Positions 1 to 13,165 of a DNA stretch of 64,000 nt are shown piece after piece; the first letter of the stretch is position 1, and each line of letters begins with the position of its first letter. Origin of the DNA: Ailanthus altissimus (Eukaryota > Streptophyta > Magnoliopsida > Sapindales > Simaroubaceae); the NCBI GenBank assembly GCA_946807835.1, contig OX327710.1, positions 15,240,501 to 15,304,500 of the forward strand, given 5' to 3'. A program made the translations under genes and the position numbers. The notes beneath the pieces are model-generated. The model saw only the letters and a list, made by a program, of their open reading frames with translations. It had not been told where the DNA came from and searched no databases.

Positions 1-534
1 ATTAAGAGTGCACCAGGTAAATGTTTATTATACGAGAATAAAGGCCATACACAATTTGTTGGATATTCAGATGCCGATTGGGTAGGTTCTCCATCCGATA
101 GACGTTCTACTACTGGGTATTGTGTTCTTGTTGGAGAAAATCTTGTATCTTGAAAAAGTAAGAAGTAAGCTATTGTTACTAAGTCAAGTACAGAAGTAAA
201 ATATCGGGCAATGACTTCAGCAACTTGTGAACTTATATGGTTGAAACAGTTAATCCAAAAATTAAAATTTACAGATATATTACAGATGAAGTTACTTTGT
301 GATAATCAAGCTGTCCTCCATATTTCATCTAATCCAGTGTTTCATGAAAGGACTAAACATATAGAGATTGATTGTCACTTTATTCGAGAAAAGATTCAAT
401 CTGGCATTATTTCTATCAATTATGTCAGCTCAAACAATCAATTAGCAGATGTCCTTACTAAATCTTTAAAAGGTCCTAAAATTGATTTTATTTATTACAA
501 GCTTGGAACGTATAATGTATATACTTCAACTTGA
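1..534 (+). pseudogene. Copia element J, RNase H end of pol (5' truncated by window edge)
   Basis: Reading frame 1 from base 1 gives the C-terminal RNase H domain of a Ty1/copia polyprotein. Visible motifs are SDADW, DRRSTTGY, CDNQAVLH, RTKHIEIDCHF and LADVLTKSL. Two in-frame stops break it: TGA at 151-153, where the family has the Trp of SWKSKKQ, and TAA at 166-168, where it has Gln. Both fit C-to-T type decay. The frame ends with a natural stop at 532-534, followed at once by a purine-rich tract (GAGGGGGAG) and an LTR. This copy cannot make a functional protein. Everything upstream (gag, protease, integrase, RT) lies outside the window. Confidence 0.9.
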
Positions 535-541
535 GGGGGAG

Positions 542-698
542 TGTGAAAATGCTTGTATTATACTTGTATTATGATTGTAATCTAATTGTAAAGATAGCTT
601 TATAACTAAACTTAAGGCTATATATAAACTTGTATTATGTTCAATTCAAATAAGAAAGTCTTTTCTTTCTCAATTGTTTCTATAACATAAATATAACA
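542..698 (+). repeat. 3' LTR of copia element J
   Basis: The sequence starts TGTGAAAATGC directly after the polypurine tract that ends the pol frame. It contains a TATA-like CTATATATAAAC near 618-630. The right boundary is set at an ACA near 698 by composition only, because no second copy is in the window. An LTR of about 160 bp would be short but acceptable for copia. Confidence 0.55.
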
Positions 699-1739
699 TA
701 GCAGAATTAAAGCACACATAACAATCTCATTACTCTAATTAGATTATGAGACTCATTTTCAAAGCGTGTTTTGAATAATTCTAATTAGGAATGTGGTGGA
801 CTTCTTCAAACTAAAATAATAGCTTTCTTTTTTATAATACTCAAAATAACTCTTTGTTTTTATTTAAATTTCTTATCTCTAAAAACAATTTGAGGTTAAC
901 TCTTTAACTTAAAAAAATTTCAAATTTTTTTTCTCTAAAATGAACTCTTATTATATATAAGTAACTTTTGCCTTTAAAATAGTCAATAGAAAGTGGCTTA
1001 CATGCCACTTGTTGTAGCACGACTAAGTAAGCCAAATGCTTAATTAAATTGACTTAAAATCGATGGAAACTCAATAAAACAATTAATGAAAAATGTCTTA
1101 AATTATTGCTAGCACATTAATAAGATTGAATCAAATTCAATGTCTAAAGAACAATTTCATTTAGTCAATAAATATCTGACAAGTTAGCATACACTTTTGA
1201 TTTCTCAAATCAAGAATTCAAACGGGCCAATCTATTAATTAATCAAATGAAAGAAATTCATTTGATTAAATATGATGGCCGAATTATATATATATACAAG
1301 TTAGCATCCGATCAACACTGGTAATCTGTTAATTAATTCTTTCAATTGATTAAATATGATGGTCAAATTATATATATAATAAAATAATAATTATTTTTTT
1401 GTTATATTTATTAATGTTTAATTTAGTACTTATTTAAATTATTGGTATAATTTAAGATATATTTACAGTAGATTAAAGTATCAAATCTTATTTAGCACAA
1501 TTTTAAATTTAATATTTAAACCTTAATTATTTTTTAAGAGATCTAAAAATAAATAAATGGTTAAATAATTTAATTTAAATAAAATAATAATTATTTTATT
1601 TAAATGGTAGCTATATCTACCGATGTTCAATTTAGTACCCATACAAATTATTGGCACAATTTGAGACATACACTAAGTAGATAAAAGTATCAAGTCTCAT
1701 TTGGTACAATTTTAAGTTTAATACTTACCGAGTGACCCT
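699..1739. other. AT-rich intergenic DNA with decayed tandem duplications
   Basis: No gene is seen. A block of about 120 bp at 1402-1523 recurs at 1608-1729 (offset 209). The left copy has mostly A/T where the right copy keeps C/G, for example GTTTAATTTAGTAC against GTTCAATTTAGTAC. A smaller imperfect duplication (GATTAAATATGATGG) lies at about 1264 and 1348. Confidence 0.6.
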
Positions 1740-2935
1740 GAAATAAATTCATATTTTCTAAAAAAATTTCGGATCAAACAATTCAATCGGTGCGCTACTC
1801 ACGTGCTTAACGAGTACACTTTATATAGTAAAACTCCCTATATTCACACCTATTTTATCTTACATAATATTTTTGTAAGTCTATAACCGATGCCTCACAC
1901 ACACGTTATGAATAATACAAAATAACGAATTGAACTATACAAGTTGAGGTTAATCTATATTAGTACAATCCATCTGTCATTAATATCTTGAAAGAGCAGA
2001 GACATAGATCAACACCGTCAAATTCTCTATTGTTCAACTATAAACTTATCTCCTAGATTTGTATTTCGATAAACAATATTTGTAAACTCCTTTGCGATAT
2101 TATTTATACCAAGGGAAACTTTTTCCCAGATTAAATGTTTATGGTCATAAGACTTTCTAGAATACAACCTTAGAGCATTTGGATATTTAACTCACCCATT
2201 TGAGCTGACGGATCTCATATTTATATACACTGGGCTTCATAAGCATCGGACCTACCCAGCGACACCCAGCGGTCAAACCATGAAATGTATCTAACATGTG
2301 TGGAATCAAAGTATAGTGGATCACTTACAAGCCCACCATGGTGCTCAGGTCTAAGGACCACGAATACTTCTCAACTCGAGAAGACCGTCTACTAACAGAT
2401 TTATGAGATATCTATTGGAGGTCTTTATTGAGTCTTATTCAGTATCCATTCTTCACTAAATAACTATATATCTATACGAACTTCCACTAAACTTATAGTC
2501 TACTAAGATTAACCATCTAGATAATTCAGATATAGATATACACTGATCTAGATTAATCGGTTTCACTCAACAGATCCAACATTGGTGGAAATAGATTAGG
2601 AACTTATAATTCGAGAATATACTTATAAAATGACATTTCCTAACAACGCTTGCAACCTTTTATAACTATGCCATTGTTAATATATTCTCAGGTCTTTATT
2701 ACATTTCAGACAAAGTTCTAATTCTTTAGATCTGATCTGAACTCCTTAAAATGAATATAATGTTTAACATATTACAAGTATCTTATTTTATAAGAATAAT
2801 TAGTGATTTAATAAAATATTTATTTATTACATAAATATAAAGAAAAAAATATTCATATAAAATTTAGAATAAAACATAAGCATAAATTTTAATAAATTTA
2901 TATTAATTTGTTATTTAATAACCACGTGAAAAGGA
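1740..2935 (-). repeat. Angela-like LTR, copy 1
   Basis: The reverse complement aligns by eye to the LTR at 20556-21711, which follows an Angela-like RNase H domain. Shared landmarks are the CTTAACGAGTACACTT block, a segment matching TATTTCAGACAAAG, and the GATCTGATCTGAACTCC segment near 2725-2745. Both ends are ragged. The expected CCAACA terminus on the right is not recognisable, so the limits are approximate. No pol sequence adjoins it. Confidence 0.7.
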
Positions 2936-4200
2936 AAATATTTTAGCCTATTTGCTTCGCAAACAAGTAATAAATTTGTCTTACTGAGTTTGAATATATT
3001 AAAAAATTATTCCACATTTTATTTATATAATTTTAAATTAAATTCATTTTTTAGTATTCTTTATTTATTTTGAATTTTGATTTAATCATATTTAATTCTA
3101 AATGTAGTCGATTGATATGTCCTTCGCGGAGAATTTCACTTCTAGTGGGAGGGTTGCATTATTTTGATAAATTAGTTAAGATATATTAGAATCAAAGTTA
3201 ACACTTTTCTAGTTTTATTGCATTCATTCTTCTTATTGAAATATAAGTATTAACATGGATTGAGAAGTTGTAGATCTTCTTGACGAGGTTTCTGCCTGAA
3301 AGTTTTTTATATTGAGTTTACTTCCTTTATTGAATGAGAATTTTATTTGGACAAATCCATCTAAAATTTTTGTTATTTAAGATAATTAAGATGTGTCTTA
3401 AAAAATAAGAGTTAAAGTTTTGGGTAAGTTTTAAATTTCTGATTTTGATAAGTCATCCAAAGAAATAGTTCTTAAAATGACAGTTTTATTTACTCAAATT
3501 ATATTCAACTAAATGAGTAACTCTATAAGGGGTTTTCTTAAAGCGTCTGGGTTGAGAGTTGTTGACATTATCATATACTACATTTTGTAAATGATAACTA
3601 AACTTTGAGTAATTTTATTTTTGAAATCTATATTAAGAATTTTTATATTCAGTGTTAAAGCTTTTATAGAATTTGCATCATTTAGTAATATGCTATTTGA
3701 GGGTGACAAAATAAGTCATGATATAATTATTTAATATGAATTTGACACAATTTAAGTGAATATAGATAGAAAAAATTAACACGAATAATAAACGAGTTGA
3801 ATTCATATTATTTATTTATTAATTATATTAAATATGTATTTAAAGTGTACAATTTATTAATTAGTTATGTTTAATAAACGAATCATATTCGTATTTATTT
3901 ATATATTTATTCATTTAAATTATGTTTGATAAATGAATCGAAACAAGTGTTATTATTCATTTAAATAAATAAAATTGTAAGCGAATTATGTATAATCATA
4001 TAAATAAATTTAATTTAATTTATTTATTTAAGCTATCATATAATTTAAATAATAAATAAATCAAATTTGTATAAAAATTTATTAATATGCTATACTAACA
4101 TTAACATGATACGAATTTATTTTGTTTATACGAATTGCCATCTACGAAAAAGACTTTGTAAATAGAAGAAGATGGAGAAACGAAGCTACGCTGGAAAACG
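2936..4200. other. AT-rich intergenic DNA
   Basis: Very AT-rich sequence with no recognisable gene, repeat family or RNA. It lies between two same-orientation Angela-like LTR copies and may be the remains of an internal region, but no gag or pol motif is visible. Confidence 0.5.
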
Positions 4201-4201
4201 A

Positions 4202-4438
4202 CTAAAAACACTTAATTCCATTGAATGACCTTGAGGTCCATACTTCATCCCCATCTTGAAAATTTTGGTTGGATCGGGTTTGACCTTTGTATAAACAAAG
4301 AAGGGAGCAGTCAGAGTACGTAACTAGCAAATGCTTGGGATTGGTGGCATATTTGACACTGGTCAATGGATCATCACTAATGATTCGATGAAAACAAATA
4401 ACTTCAGTTGAGTTTAACGATAATGCCAAAACTCTTTT
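4202..4438 (-). pseudogene. Possible host gene fragment, product unknown
   Basis: The minus strand stays open for about 79 codons with a balanced amino-acid composition unlike the AT-rich surroundings. Examples are EVICFHRI, DPLTSVKYATNPKH, LVTYSDCSLLCLY and DGDEVWTSRSF. It has no ATG at its start: the first codon of the frame is TTG at 4439-4441. A splice-acceptor-like CAAG precedes the open stretch. I do not recognise the family. The reading resembles one exon of a housekeeping-type protein, perhaps a beta-propeller or scaffold. It could be a captured or relict exon, or chance. Confidence 0.3.
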
Positions 4439-5032
4439 CAATGTTAAGTGAAACTTGATTAGACAGCTGATCTGACCTCTACATTAAGGCAAAGCTTCCG
4501 TCTATAACATTTTTAATTTCCCATTAATTTTATACATTTGTCGAAAAAGAAAAAAAAAAAGGGAGATCATTACATTTCATGCATCAATTAAGACAAGATA
4601 TCATGTTTTGATATCTATTGATGCTCATGCATGTTATATAACATTGATATGCAAATATTTAATATGAATAGAATGTATCCTAGTCATAATGATATATCAA
4701 GGCCTCTAAATACATTCCTTAATAGGATAAAAAACTCTCAGACAGCAATAATATATTATTAGTATTTGGAAGGAAAAGTTGTTCCGCAATACATGAACTT
4801 TTGGCACAAGACTTGTATACATGAAAAGGGATAAAGAAACTAGTCATTTTTTAAAATCATTCCCAAATCGCACGGCCACATTAATCGTACAGTTGCTTTG
4901 CTCAAATTCAATAATATGATTGTTGTGAGTCCAAGCCGCATCATCAGTTCTCAAATCATACAACTAGTTATTGTCAATGTGCATTAAGGTGCATGCATAT
5001 AATTATATGTATATTGATCAATTTTTAAATGC

Positions 5033-5059
5033 GTCACACACACACACATATATATATAC
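5033..5059. repeat. (CA)n(TA)n microsatellite
   Basis: A compound dinucleotide run of CA repeats followed by TA repeats. Confidence 0.8.
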
Positions 5060-5321
5060 GTAGTGAAATTAATTAATTTAATCAACAAACATAATTTATT
5101 AATCAAATTAAAATATTATAAATTATAAAAATATATATTTGAAGATAATTCAGTGTATAAAATAATTCGATGAAATTACAAAATTAGAATGATAACTCAA
5201 TCTTTAATTTTCAAACAAGTTAAAATTTAGAATTCTCTTTAAATGAATAATATGTTAATAATATAAAATGAGGGTTTGATTGAAACACTGTCAAAGGGGA
5301 AGGGGGTGCGCACTTTTACTT

Positions 5322-5407
5322 ATTTTACTTTTACGGGAGAGGGTGGGTGGCTTGCAAACTATTAATTTTACTTTTACGGGAGAGGGTGGGTGGCTTGCAA
5401 ACTATTA
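5322..5407. repeat. Perfect tandem duplication of a 43-bp unit
   Basis: Units 5322-5364 and 5365-5407 are identical, each containing ACGGGAGAGGGTGGGTGG. The G-rich content stands out from the AT-rich surroundings. Perfect identity suggests a recent duplication. Confidence 0.9.
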
Positions 5408-5530
5408 ATCCACTCATCCTTTTGCATGTTTATTATTTGTTATTTGTGCATCTCATACATGCTATTAAATATCATTCATGCAATTCATGTATATGTTATT
5501 TGTTATATAAATGGTTATGCAACTTGTCAT

Positions 5531-6495
5531 GTGTAATGATTCTCTTTCCATGAAAAAATGACTTATTTATAATATTTATAAATTATATTTTTTATTTTTT
5601 AGAAAGGTTTTAAAATAAATCATATTTTTTTTAAAATCTTTAAGATTGAATAGTTTAACCGTCCGACTACCCCAAGTGCTTAACGAGTACACTTTATATT
5701 ATAAGACTCTTTAGGTTTACATCAATTTGTCTTACGAAACTTTTTTGTAAGTTCGTAAATGCTAATTCACACATATGTTCATGGATATTATAGAACAGGG
5801 CTTTGAATCATACAAGTTGAGGTCAACCATATCCGTATAATTCTTCCCTCACTTATATCTTGGAAGAGTAAAGACATAAATCATCACCATCAAATCTATA
5901 TATGCTCAACTGTAAATTTATCTCTAGATCTGTATGTTTTAAAATAATATCTGCAAACTCCATTGCGATATTGTTTAATCTTACGAAAAATTCTTTTGCG
6001 ATCTGTAAACTCCATGTGTAATAATTTTCTTTTTCATGAAAAATGGGCTTATTTATAACATTTGTGAACTATATTTTTCACTTTTCAGAGAGGTCCTAAA
6101 ATGAATCGTATTTTTTAAAAATCTCATGGATTGAATAGTTTAACCCATCTCACTACCCCCAAGTGTTCAACGAGTACACATCATACTGTAAGACTCTCTT
6201 GGTTTACACTAGTTTATTTTACGAAACTCTTCCACAAGTCCGTAAACGATACCTTATACACATGTTCACAGATATTATAGAACGCCGTTTTGAACCATAC
6301 AAGTTAAAGTCAACAATATCTATATAATCATTTCCTCACTTATATCTTAGAAGAGCAGAGACATAAATTATCACTGTCAAATCTATATACGCTAAATCGT
6401 GAATTTATCTCTAGATCTGTATTTTTAAAAGAATATCTGAAAACTCCTTTACGATATTGTTTAATCCTACAAAAAACTTATTTATGGAGTTTTCA
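5531..6495 (-). repeat. Imperfect 485-bp tandem duplication at the edge of Angela-like LTR copy 2
   Basis: The block from GTGTAATGATTCTC (5531) is repeated from GTGTAATAATTTTC (6016). Both contain the GAGTACAC block, the TTGGAAGAGTAAAGAC-type block and CGATATTGTTTAATC. The repeat includes LTR sequence and some flank, so it arose after or during decay of the LTR. Confidence 0.8.
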
Positions 6496-9400
6496 CTTAT
6501 AGCCATAAGACTTTCTGAAATACAATATTAGAGCATTTAGATATACAAACTCAATTATTTGAGTTGATGTATCTCATATCTACACACACCAAGCTCCATG
6601 AGCATCATACCAAACCCAACGACACTCAAAGGTCAGACTATGAAAAGTCTCTGACATACATAGAATCAAAGCATGGTGAATCACTCATAAACCTTCCATG
6701 GCGATCAAATCAAAGGACTACAAATATTACTCAATTCGAGAATATTTTTTATTGACAGCTCTATGAAATGTCTATTAGAGGTCTTTATAAGTCTGTTCAA
6801 CACTCAGTCTTCACTGAATACCTATATGCTATACGGGCTTCCGCTAAGTCTACGATCTGCTAAAACTAACTGTTTAAAAATTTAGATATAGATACACACT
6901 GTAGTAACCACTTATCCACAACTGGTAAGAATAAATTTATATATATATAAATATACATATTTTATTTGTATGTGGGTGATATTTGATTTATGTATTGTTA
7001 TTAGTAGTGTTTGTATAGATTACGGACCTATTATTAGTATTGAGTTTATTTGCAAGACTTTAGATTTATTTTAGGGACCAAATTGTAATACTTTGAAAGT
7101 TTTAGGGGCTAATTCATAAATACTAAAAATTAGCCTCTTGTTATAAAAATACACATTTGAAACCCTAATTCACTTATTTTGGTCGAGCCACCTCTTTTAG
7201 AGTGAGAAAAGAGAGAAAGAAAGGGGAAAGAAAGAGAAGAAGAAGAAGAAGAAAAAAAGAAAAAGAAAGTTAGAATTTAAGTTTTAAGAGGTATATTATA
7301 ACCATTTCTTAGTTTCTTGGTGTTAATTTAATTAATTCTTTTAAGTTTTGATTTATGAAAATATATACAATTGAGGATTTGATGTGAATTTTGTAAGATA
7401 TTGTGAGAATTGATGATGATTTATGTAGATAGCTTGATAAATCATGATGAATTATAAAATTTCTTCTTGATAGTCTCTTGATCCAGAAATTTATAAATTG
7501 TTGTGCTTCGATTCTGGTTTTGAATTTTGAACTATAAAACTAGACATATATAGAATCATTTGAGACTTTAAATTGATTGAAAATTTTAAAAATTAAATTT
7601 TTAGTGAATATAGTGACAAACAATTTTTTGATCTATTGAATGATCTTTAAAAATTAAGAATTTTTAGAATATGATAAATTTATATGTCTAATATGATATA
7701 TTAAAAATTGAGAATTTAGATCAATGTTGTTAAATTGTTATAATTTTCTAAAGCGTATCAGCTCATTGCAGTATTTGATTAACAGATTTTTAAAGCTATG
7801 GAATAAAATAGTTTTAAAATACTTTTGGCAGGAATTTTGAAGTGAAATATTTATCATGTATTAGGTGTCAAGAGTAATTTTGTAGTATTTTTATATTTTT
7901 GAGATTTTATAAAATTGGGAGACTGAATATTGTTCAATAAATATCTTGATCCCCTCAGAATAATAGTTTGGATTTGATGGTATTTATGAAATGGATTGTG
8001 TAAGAATTATGATATAATATTCATACATAAGGAGGATATATGAGTTAAAAAAGATATATTCTATTTTTGGAGCAATTGGACATCATTTGATGTATAATAA
8101 AATTTTGTTAAGTGTAAGTGGTCAAAATAACAAGTTTTTAGAAACCAAGTAATTAGACAAATTCGATGTGATAAGTGCAAAATTTATCATTTTGTAAGCT
8201 ATTTAAAGTATTTTGTGTGAATATTGAGGCTTATGAAAGGATTAATCTCTATTAATAGGTTAAGGAGAATTAAGCATTGTAGCCGAAAGTGTTAAGAGGT
8301 AAGTATACTAGACTTTTACTGAAATCACTATAAACATAGTAATTGTCTATGTATGATTTTATAAATGTGCTTAGAAATATGTTTATGTTATGTCAAAGTA
8401 TATTTGATATGAAATGTGAAAGACATATGTTTATAAATGTGAGCATTGACATTGAGCATGGACATACATGTGTTTATGAAAGCGAGCTTTCAAAATGAAA
8501 TGTGTTTAACAAAGAAAACTTTTGAAGTGAAAAATGTCCATGAGATACGTTTTGTGTTTTGAGGATGCTTGAACTCACTATTTACTTAGTAGGCACCTTA
8601 TGTGATTTGTGGAGTCTTTATGTGTGGCCTTTTCTTTGAGATTAGTATATGTTATGTGTTCCATATGTAGAGAGGATCCTATTGGTACCTAAAGGAATAT
8701 TGAGTCATTACATTCGTGTGGTGGCGTATTGATGCATGTGAGATGACTCACCGATGATTAGGATGAAGGTTTAACTCTTACCTTCGGGCATGAGTATTAT
8801 ATATGTGTAATTTAAACCTCACTTTTACTATTTCTCTCATACGGTATGTCACCAACGAGTGACATTTGGCTTATTATGTGATATATGATATGAAAGTCCT
8901 ACTAAGTAGTAGTTGAGTAATGGTATTCTTATTATATATTTTGAAAGAATGTGTAAGCGCTTACTTGACATATGATTTGATAAGATAATGATTTTGATTT
9001 ATCACAGCATATCATACACATGTATTGTGTATATATATATATATATATATTTGTATTTTGATATATGAAATACTAGTATGCTTACTGAGTTTCGTACTCA
9101 TTATAGTTTATGGTGATTTCAGGTAAATAAAGCACATGTGTGTTTAGTGGATTTGGCAAGGCTTCTGCTGTCTCTTGGGTTCCTTAAATTGCTAGGTTGT
9201 TAAGTGTTTCATTTGTGGACACATAGTTTAAGATATTTGATTTGTCCCTATTGAATAAATACTTATGCATTGTTTTATTAGGTGTAGTTATATTTAGTTT
9301 ATATTTCACCAAGTGTGGTTATGGGTTGATTTTTGTGTTGAGCTTACTAGCAATCTGCTAAGGATTCCTATATTAAATTCAAGTTTGAAATTTTATTCAA

Positions 9401-9785
9401 TATTAATTATGAGTGCACATTATTGAATGAGTGTAAGTTATGTCATGTTTCAGATCTTTTGGGTTTGAGGCGTGACACACACTGGTCCGAAAGTTATACC
9501 GATCAACCCATGTCAGCAACTATAGGCCAGGAACAATATCTTTGAAAACATACGACATAATGATATTTTTTAATACTATTTACAACTCTTTACAATTATG
9601 TCATTACTAATATATTCATAGGTTTTAATCCTTTCTAAACTTCTTTAGATCTACAATGTCTAAAAAGTTATAAGCTTATTATTATATAATTAATAATTCA
9701 CGATTAAATAAAAATATTTATTATATAAATATTAAATAAATATACATACAACAATTAAAATAGTACATAAATACTATTCCCAACA
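5620..9785 (-). repeat. Angela-like LTR, copy 2, split by a solo LTR
   Basis: LTR sequence runs 5620-6899, stops inside GATACACAC, and resumes at 9478 with the sequence expected next. On the minus strand it begins TGTTGGGA at 9785, the same start as the LTR at 20556. The insertion at 6900-9477 divides it. The left third is tandemly duplicated, and the left limit is approximate. Confidence 0.75.
6900..9477. mobile_element. Solo LTR of a Ty3/gypsy (Tekay/Del-like) element
   Basis: A 2578-bp block begins TGTAGTAACC and ends GGCGTGACA. It is flanked by a perfect 5-bp duplication CACAC (6895-6899 and 9478-9482), and removing it restores a continuous Angela-like LTR. It has no gag or pol. A purine-rich GAGAGAAAGAAAGG...AAGAAGAAG tract lies near 7205-7260. 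A (TA)n run lies near 9030-9050. The CGTGACA terminus and the length fit chromovirus LTRs; the lineage is inferred. LTR-LTR recombination is the usual origin of such solo copies. Confidence 0.85.
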
Positions 9786-11130
9786 ATTACAAACTAGTTA
9801 AAAGCGATTTATGCTATATTTTAAACTAGTTACATTCTATTTAAATCATTTATAAAACCAATTCTCAAACCGCATAATTGGTTTAAATGGTTTTTTAAAC
9901 CACACAACCGCTTTAGCACTTTTGAGCTTGTGTATGCTTAAATAATTTAGTGTAGGACATTTCAAATTTACTTTAAAATTTCTTAGAAAGTTGAGAAAAT
10001 CATCTTTCCACTAATATCAAATTTGTGAATTGATTCAATTCTATACAGTAATAGTATGATTTTTAAAATGCCATTATGTTCTCTTAAAATTATTTTTTAC
10101 TATTATTCTTTGGAATTATCAAAATCTCTAAAGTCTTTTAAGCCAACAATTTATTGTTGCATTAAATATATTTTCATATATATTCTTATCTATAATATTA
10201 TGCATACATAATTAGGATACATACTTTTTATCTTAATTAATATAATATTTGATGTGTTAATTATTAATTAGTATTATATAACTATCATATTAATGAGAAT
10301 TAAAAAGTCAACAACTGTCTTATATAATAGTCAATGATTGATGATAAATTAGTTAGAATACAAAATTTGTATCTATATATTATAAGTCACTAATAATATC
10401 TCTATATACCTCAAGAAAATAAAAAACTATCCATATAATTGTTATTTAATTCTAAATTTATTTAATAAATAAGATTATTAAATTTTAATCTAAATAGAAT
10501 TATTCTATTTTATGTATAATATATAAATATTAACGAACATATAAAATTATGTATAATTATTAATCTTATATGGAAAAATATATTATGTAATCTATATTAT
10601 TAGAGCATTATTATTATATCTTTGTCATTACAATTAAATACAAATTTTAAATGTGTATTATGTTTATTTTAATTATATCAATTCCTATAGCAGCATAAAT
10701 TTATTAAAAACGCATATAAATTGTTTATAAATCTTATAATACTTTTTACAACATAACTTATCAAACACTTAATTAAGTTTTTTACAATTATTTATTTTTT
10801 TTCAACACAATTAAGTGCAGTATTTTAAAAAGTTACAACATTATCAAATTCGTCTATATCTCTGTAATAAGAATACATTTTTAAGTAATTTAAAATATAA
10901 TGATTATGTAAAAAAATTAATTAAAAAGGTGGGGAAGGATAAGTAGAAACTCAATAGATATAATAAAGGTAATGTTTCTACTTGGAGAACAAGGTACGCA
11001 ACAAAATGAATGGAATCTTTATACCTTTGAATGGCGATTTTGACTTCTTTTAAGCTTTCCAATAAAATAAAATAAACACAAAGGAGAATGGAGCAAATAA
11101 GCAAAGCAATGACATCATAGTCGCTCCCTT
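9786..11130. other. Intergenic, AT-rich, upstream of the GST gene
   Basis: No gene or clear repeat is seen. A short minus-strand open frame at 10904-11104 has no recognisable domain and is probably chance. Confidence 0.5.
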
Positions 11131-11137
11131 TGCCAAT

Positions 11138-11145
11138 TATAAATA
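11138..11145 (+). promoter_or_regulatory. TATA box of the GST gene
   Basis: TATAAATA lies 89 bp upstream of the ATG, which predicts a 5' UTR of roughly 60-70 nt. No other promoter element is firmly supported. Confidence 0.7.
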
Positions 11146-11191
11146 GCTCATATTATCACACAACTGATTCACCAAATCAGCAACAATATAG

Positions 11192-12188
<997 letters not shown>

Positions 12189-12330
12189 GCGGCCAGCTTT
12201 TACAGGGGAAGGGATCCACGTCATGAACTTTTTAATTTTTTCTTTTTCAAATTTGCTTGTTTGTTAGAGTTTTCTTTCTTTCTTTTTTTTTTTTTTTTGG
12301 AAGCAAGCTTGTTGGAGTTTTAAAAATAGC

Positions 12331-12395
12331 AATAAATCCATGCTTGCTGTCCTCTTGTATCGTGATTGTCTTTTCCTGTTTAACTTTGTAATAAA
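12331..12395 (+). terminator. Poly(A) signals of the GST gene
   Basis: AATAAA occurs at 12331-12336 and again at 12390-12395, about 145 and 200 bp after the stop codon. A T-rich tract precedes them at about 12284-12298. Confidence 0.55.
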
Positions 12396-12499
12396 TACAA
12401 ATTTGTGGGAAAAATAAGGATAAACCCCATTGTTTGATGAAATTTACAACAAGATTCTCAATTTTTCAAAAATATGTCAATTGCATGTGTCCGTCTATT

Positions 12500-13165
12500 A
12501 AATCTATAAACAAAATGGACATGAAAATTCCAAAGTTCAATAAAAACTTTAACAAATTTGTAGGAAAATTGATTTAATTTTTTCGGCATGAAAATGAAAC
12601 TATTCCAAAACAAACTCAAATTCTTGAGACATAAATTTATATTAAGAAACAATTAAGCCAATTCAGAGATTTTTAGATTTTGTCAATAATTTTTCAGATA
12701 AAATTACAGATAAAAATCAACTTCAACAATTCTTAAGAAGTCTTAAGTATGCATTTGACATCATTTCAGAACTTAGAAAAAGGTGGCCCCATTATTTCAA
12801 AGACTTAAAAAAATATTGTCTATAGTCTCGAAATCATTTTGATATTGTTACAAAGGTTAAGTCTCATATTCGATCAATACCTTGTCTTACTATGCCATCC
12901 TCTCATGCATCACTTATACTTGAAATTAATGCACCAGACTTAGGTTATGGGGGAATTCTTAAAGAAAAATCAAATAATAAAGAATTATTATTAAGATATC
13001 ATTTAGGCATCTGGCTTGGACCACAACAAAATTACTCAGTAGTTAAAAAAAAAATTTATCAATTGTTTTATGTATTTAAAAATTTTAAGATGATCTTGTC
13101 AATAAAATTTTTTAATACATATAGATTGTAAGTCAGCTAAAGAAATTAATGAACTCTTAAAATTA
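12500..13165 (+). pseudogene. Endogenous caulimovirid RT/RNase H fragment (broken)
   Basis: Frame 1 shows the end of a caulimovirid reverse transcriptase and the start of RNase H. The connection segment contains TDKNQLQQFL. RNase H motifs are LGYGGIL and QQNYSVVKK. The Asp in the expected ETDASDLGYGG pattern appears here as Asn in the segment EINAPDLGYGG. The copy is dead: frame changes lie near 12600-12645, an in-frame TAG at 12823-12825, and a frameshift near 13120, after which the DCKSAKE segment is read in another frame. The reading is then cut by foreign sequence. It begins about 100 bp beyond the GST poly(A) signal. A florendovirus-like or petuvirus-like source is inferred from motif style. 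Confidence 0.8.

Noticed and set aside
10904..11104. Minus-strand ORF upstream of GST
   Set aside because: Hydrophobic, AT-driven, no homology, overlaps the GST promoter flank.
12892..13131. Independent 79-residue gene
   Set aside because: It is one piece of the pararetroviral RT/RNase H fragment that extends in the same frame upstream through a stop.
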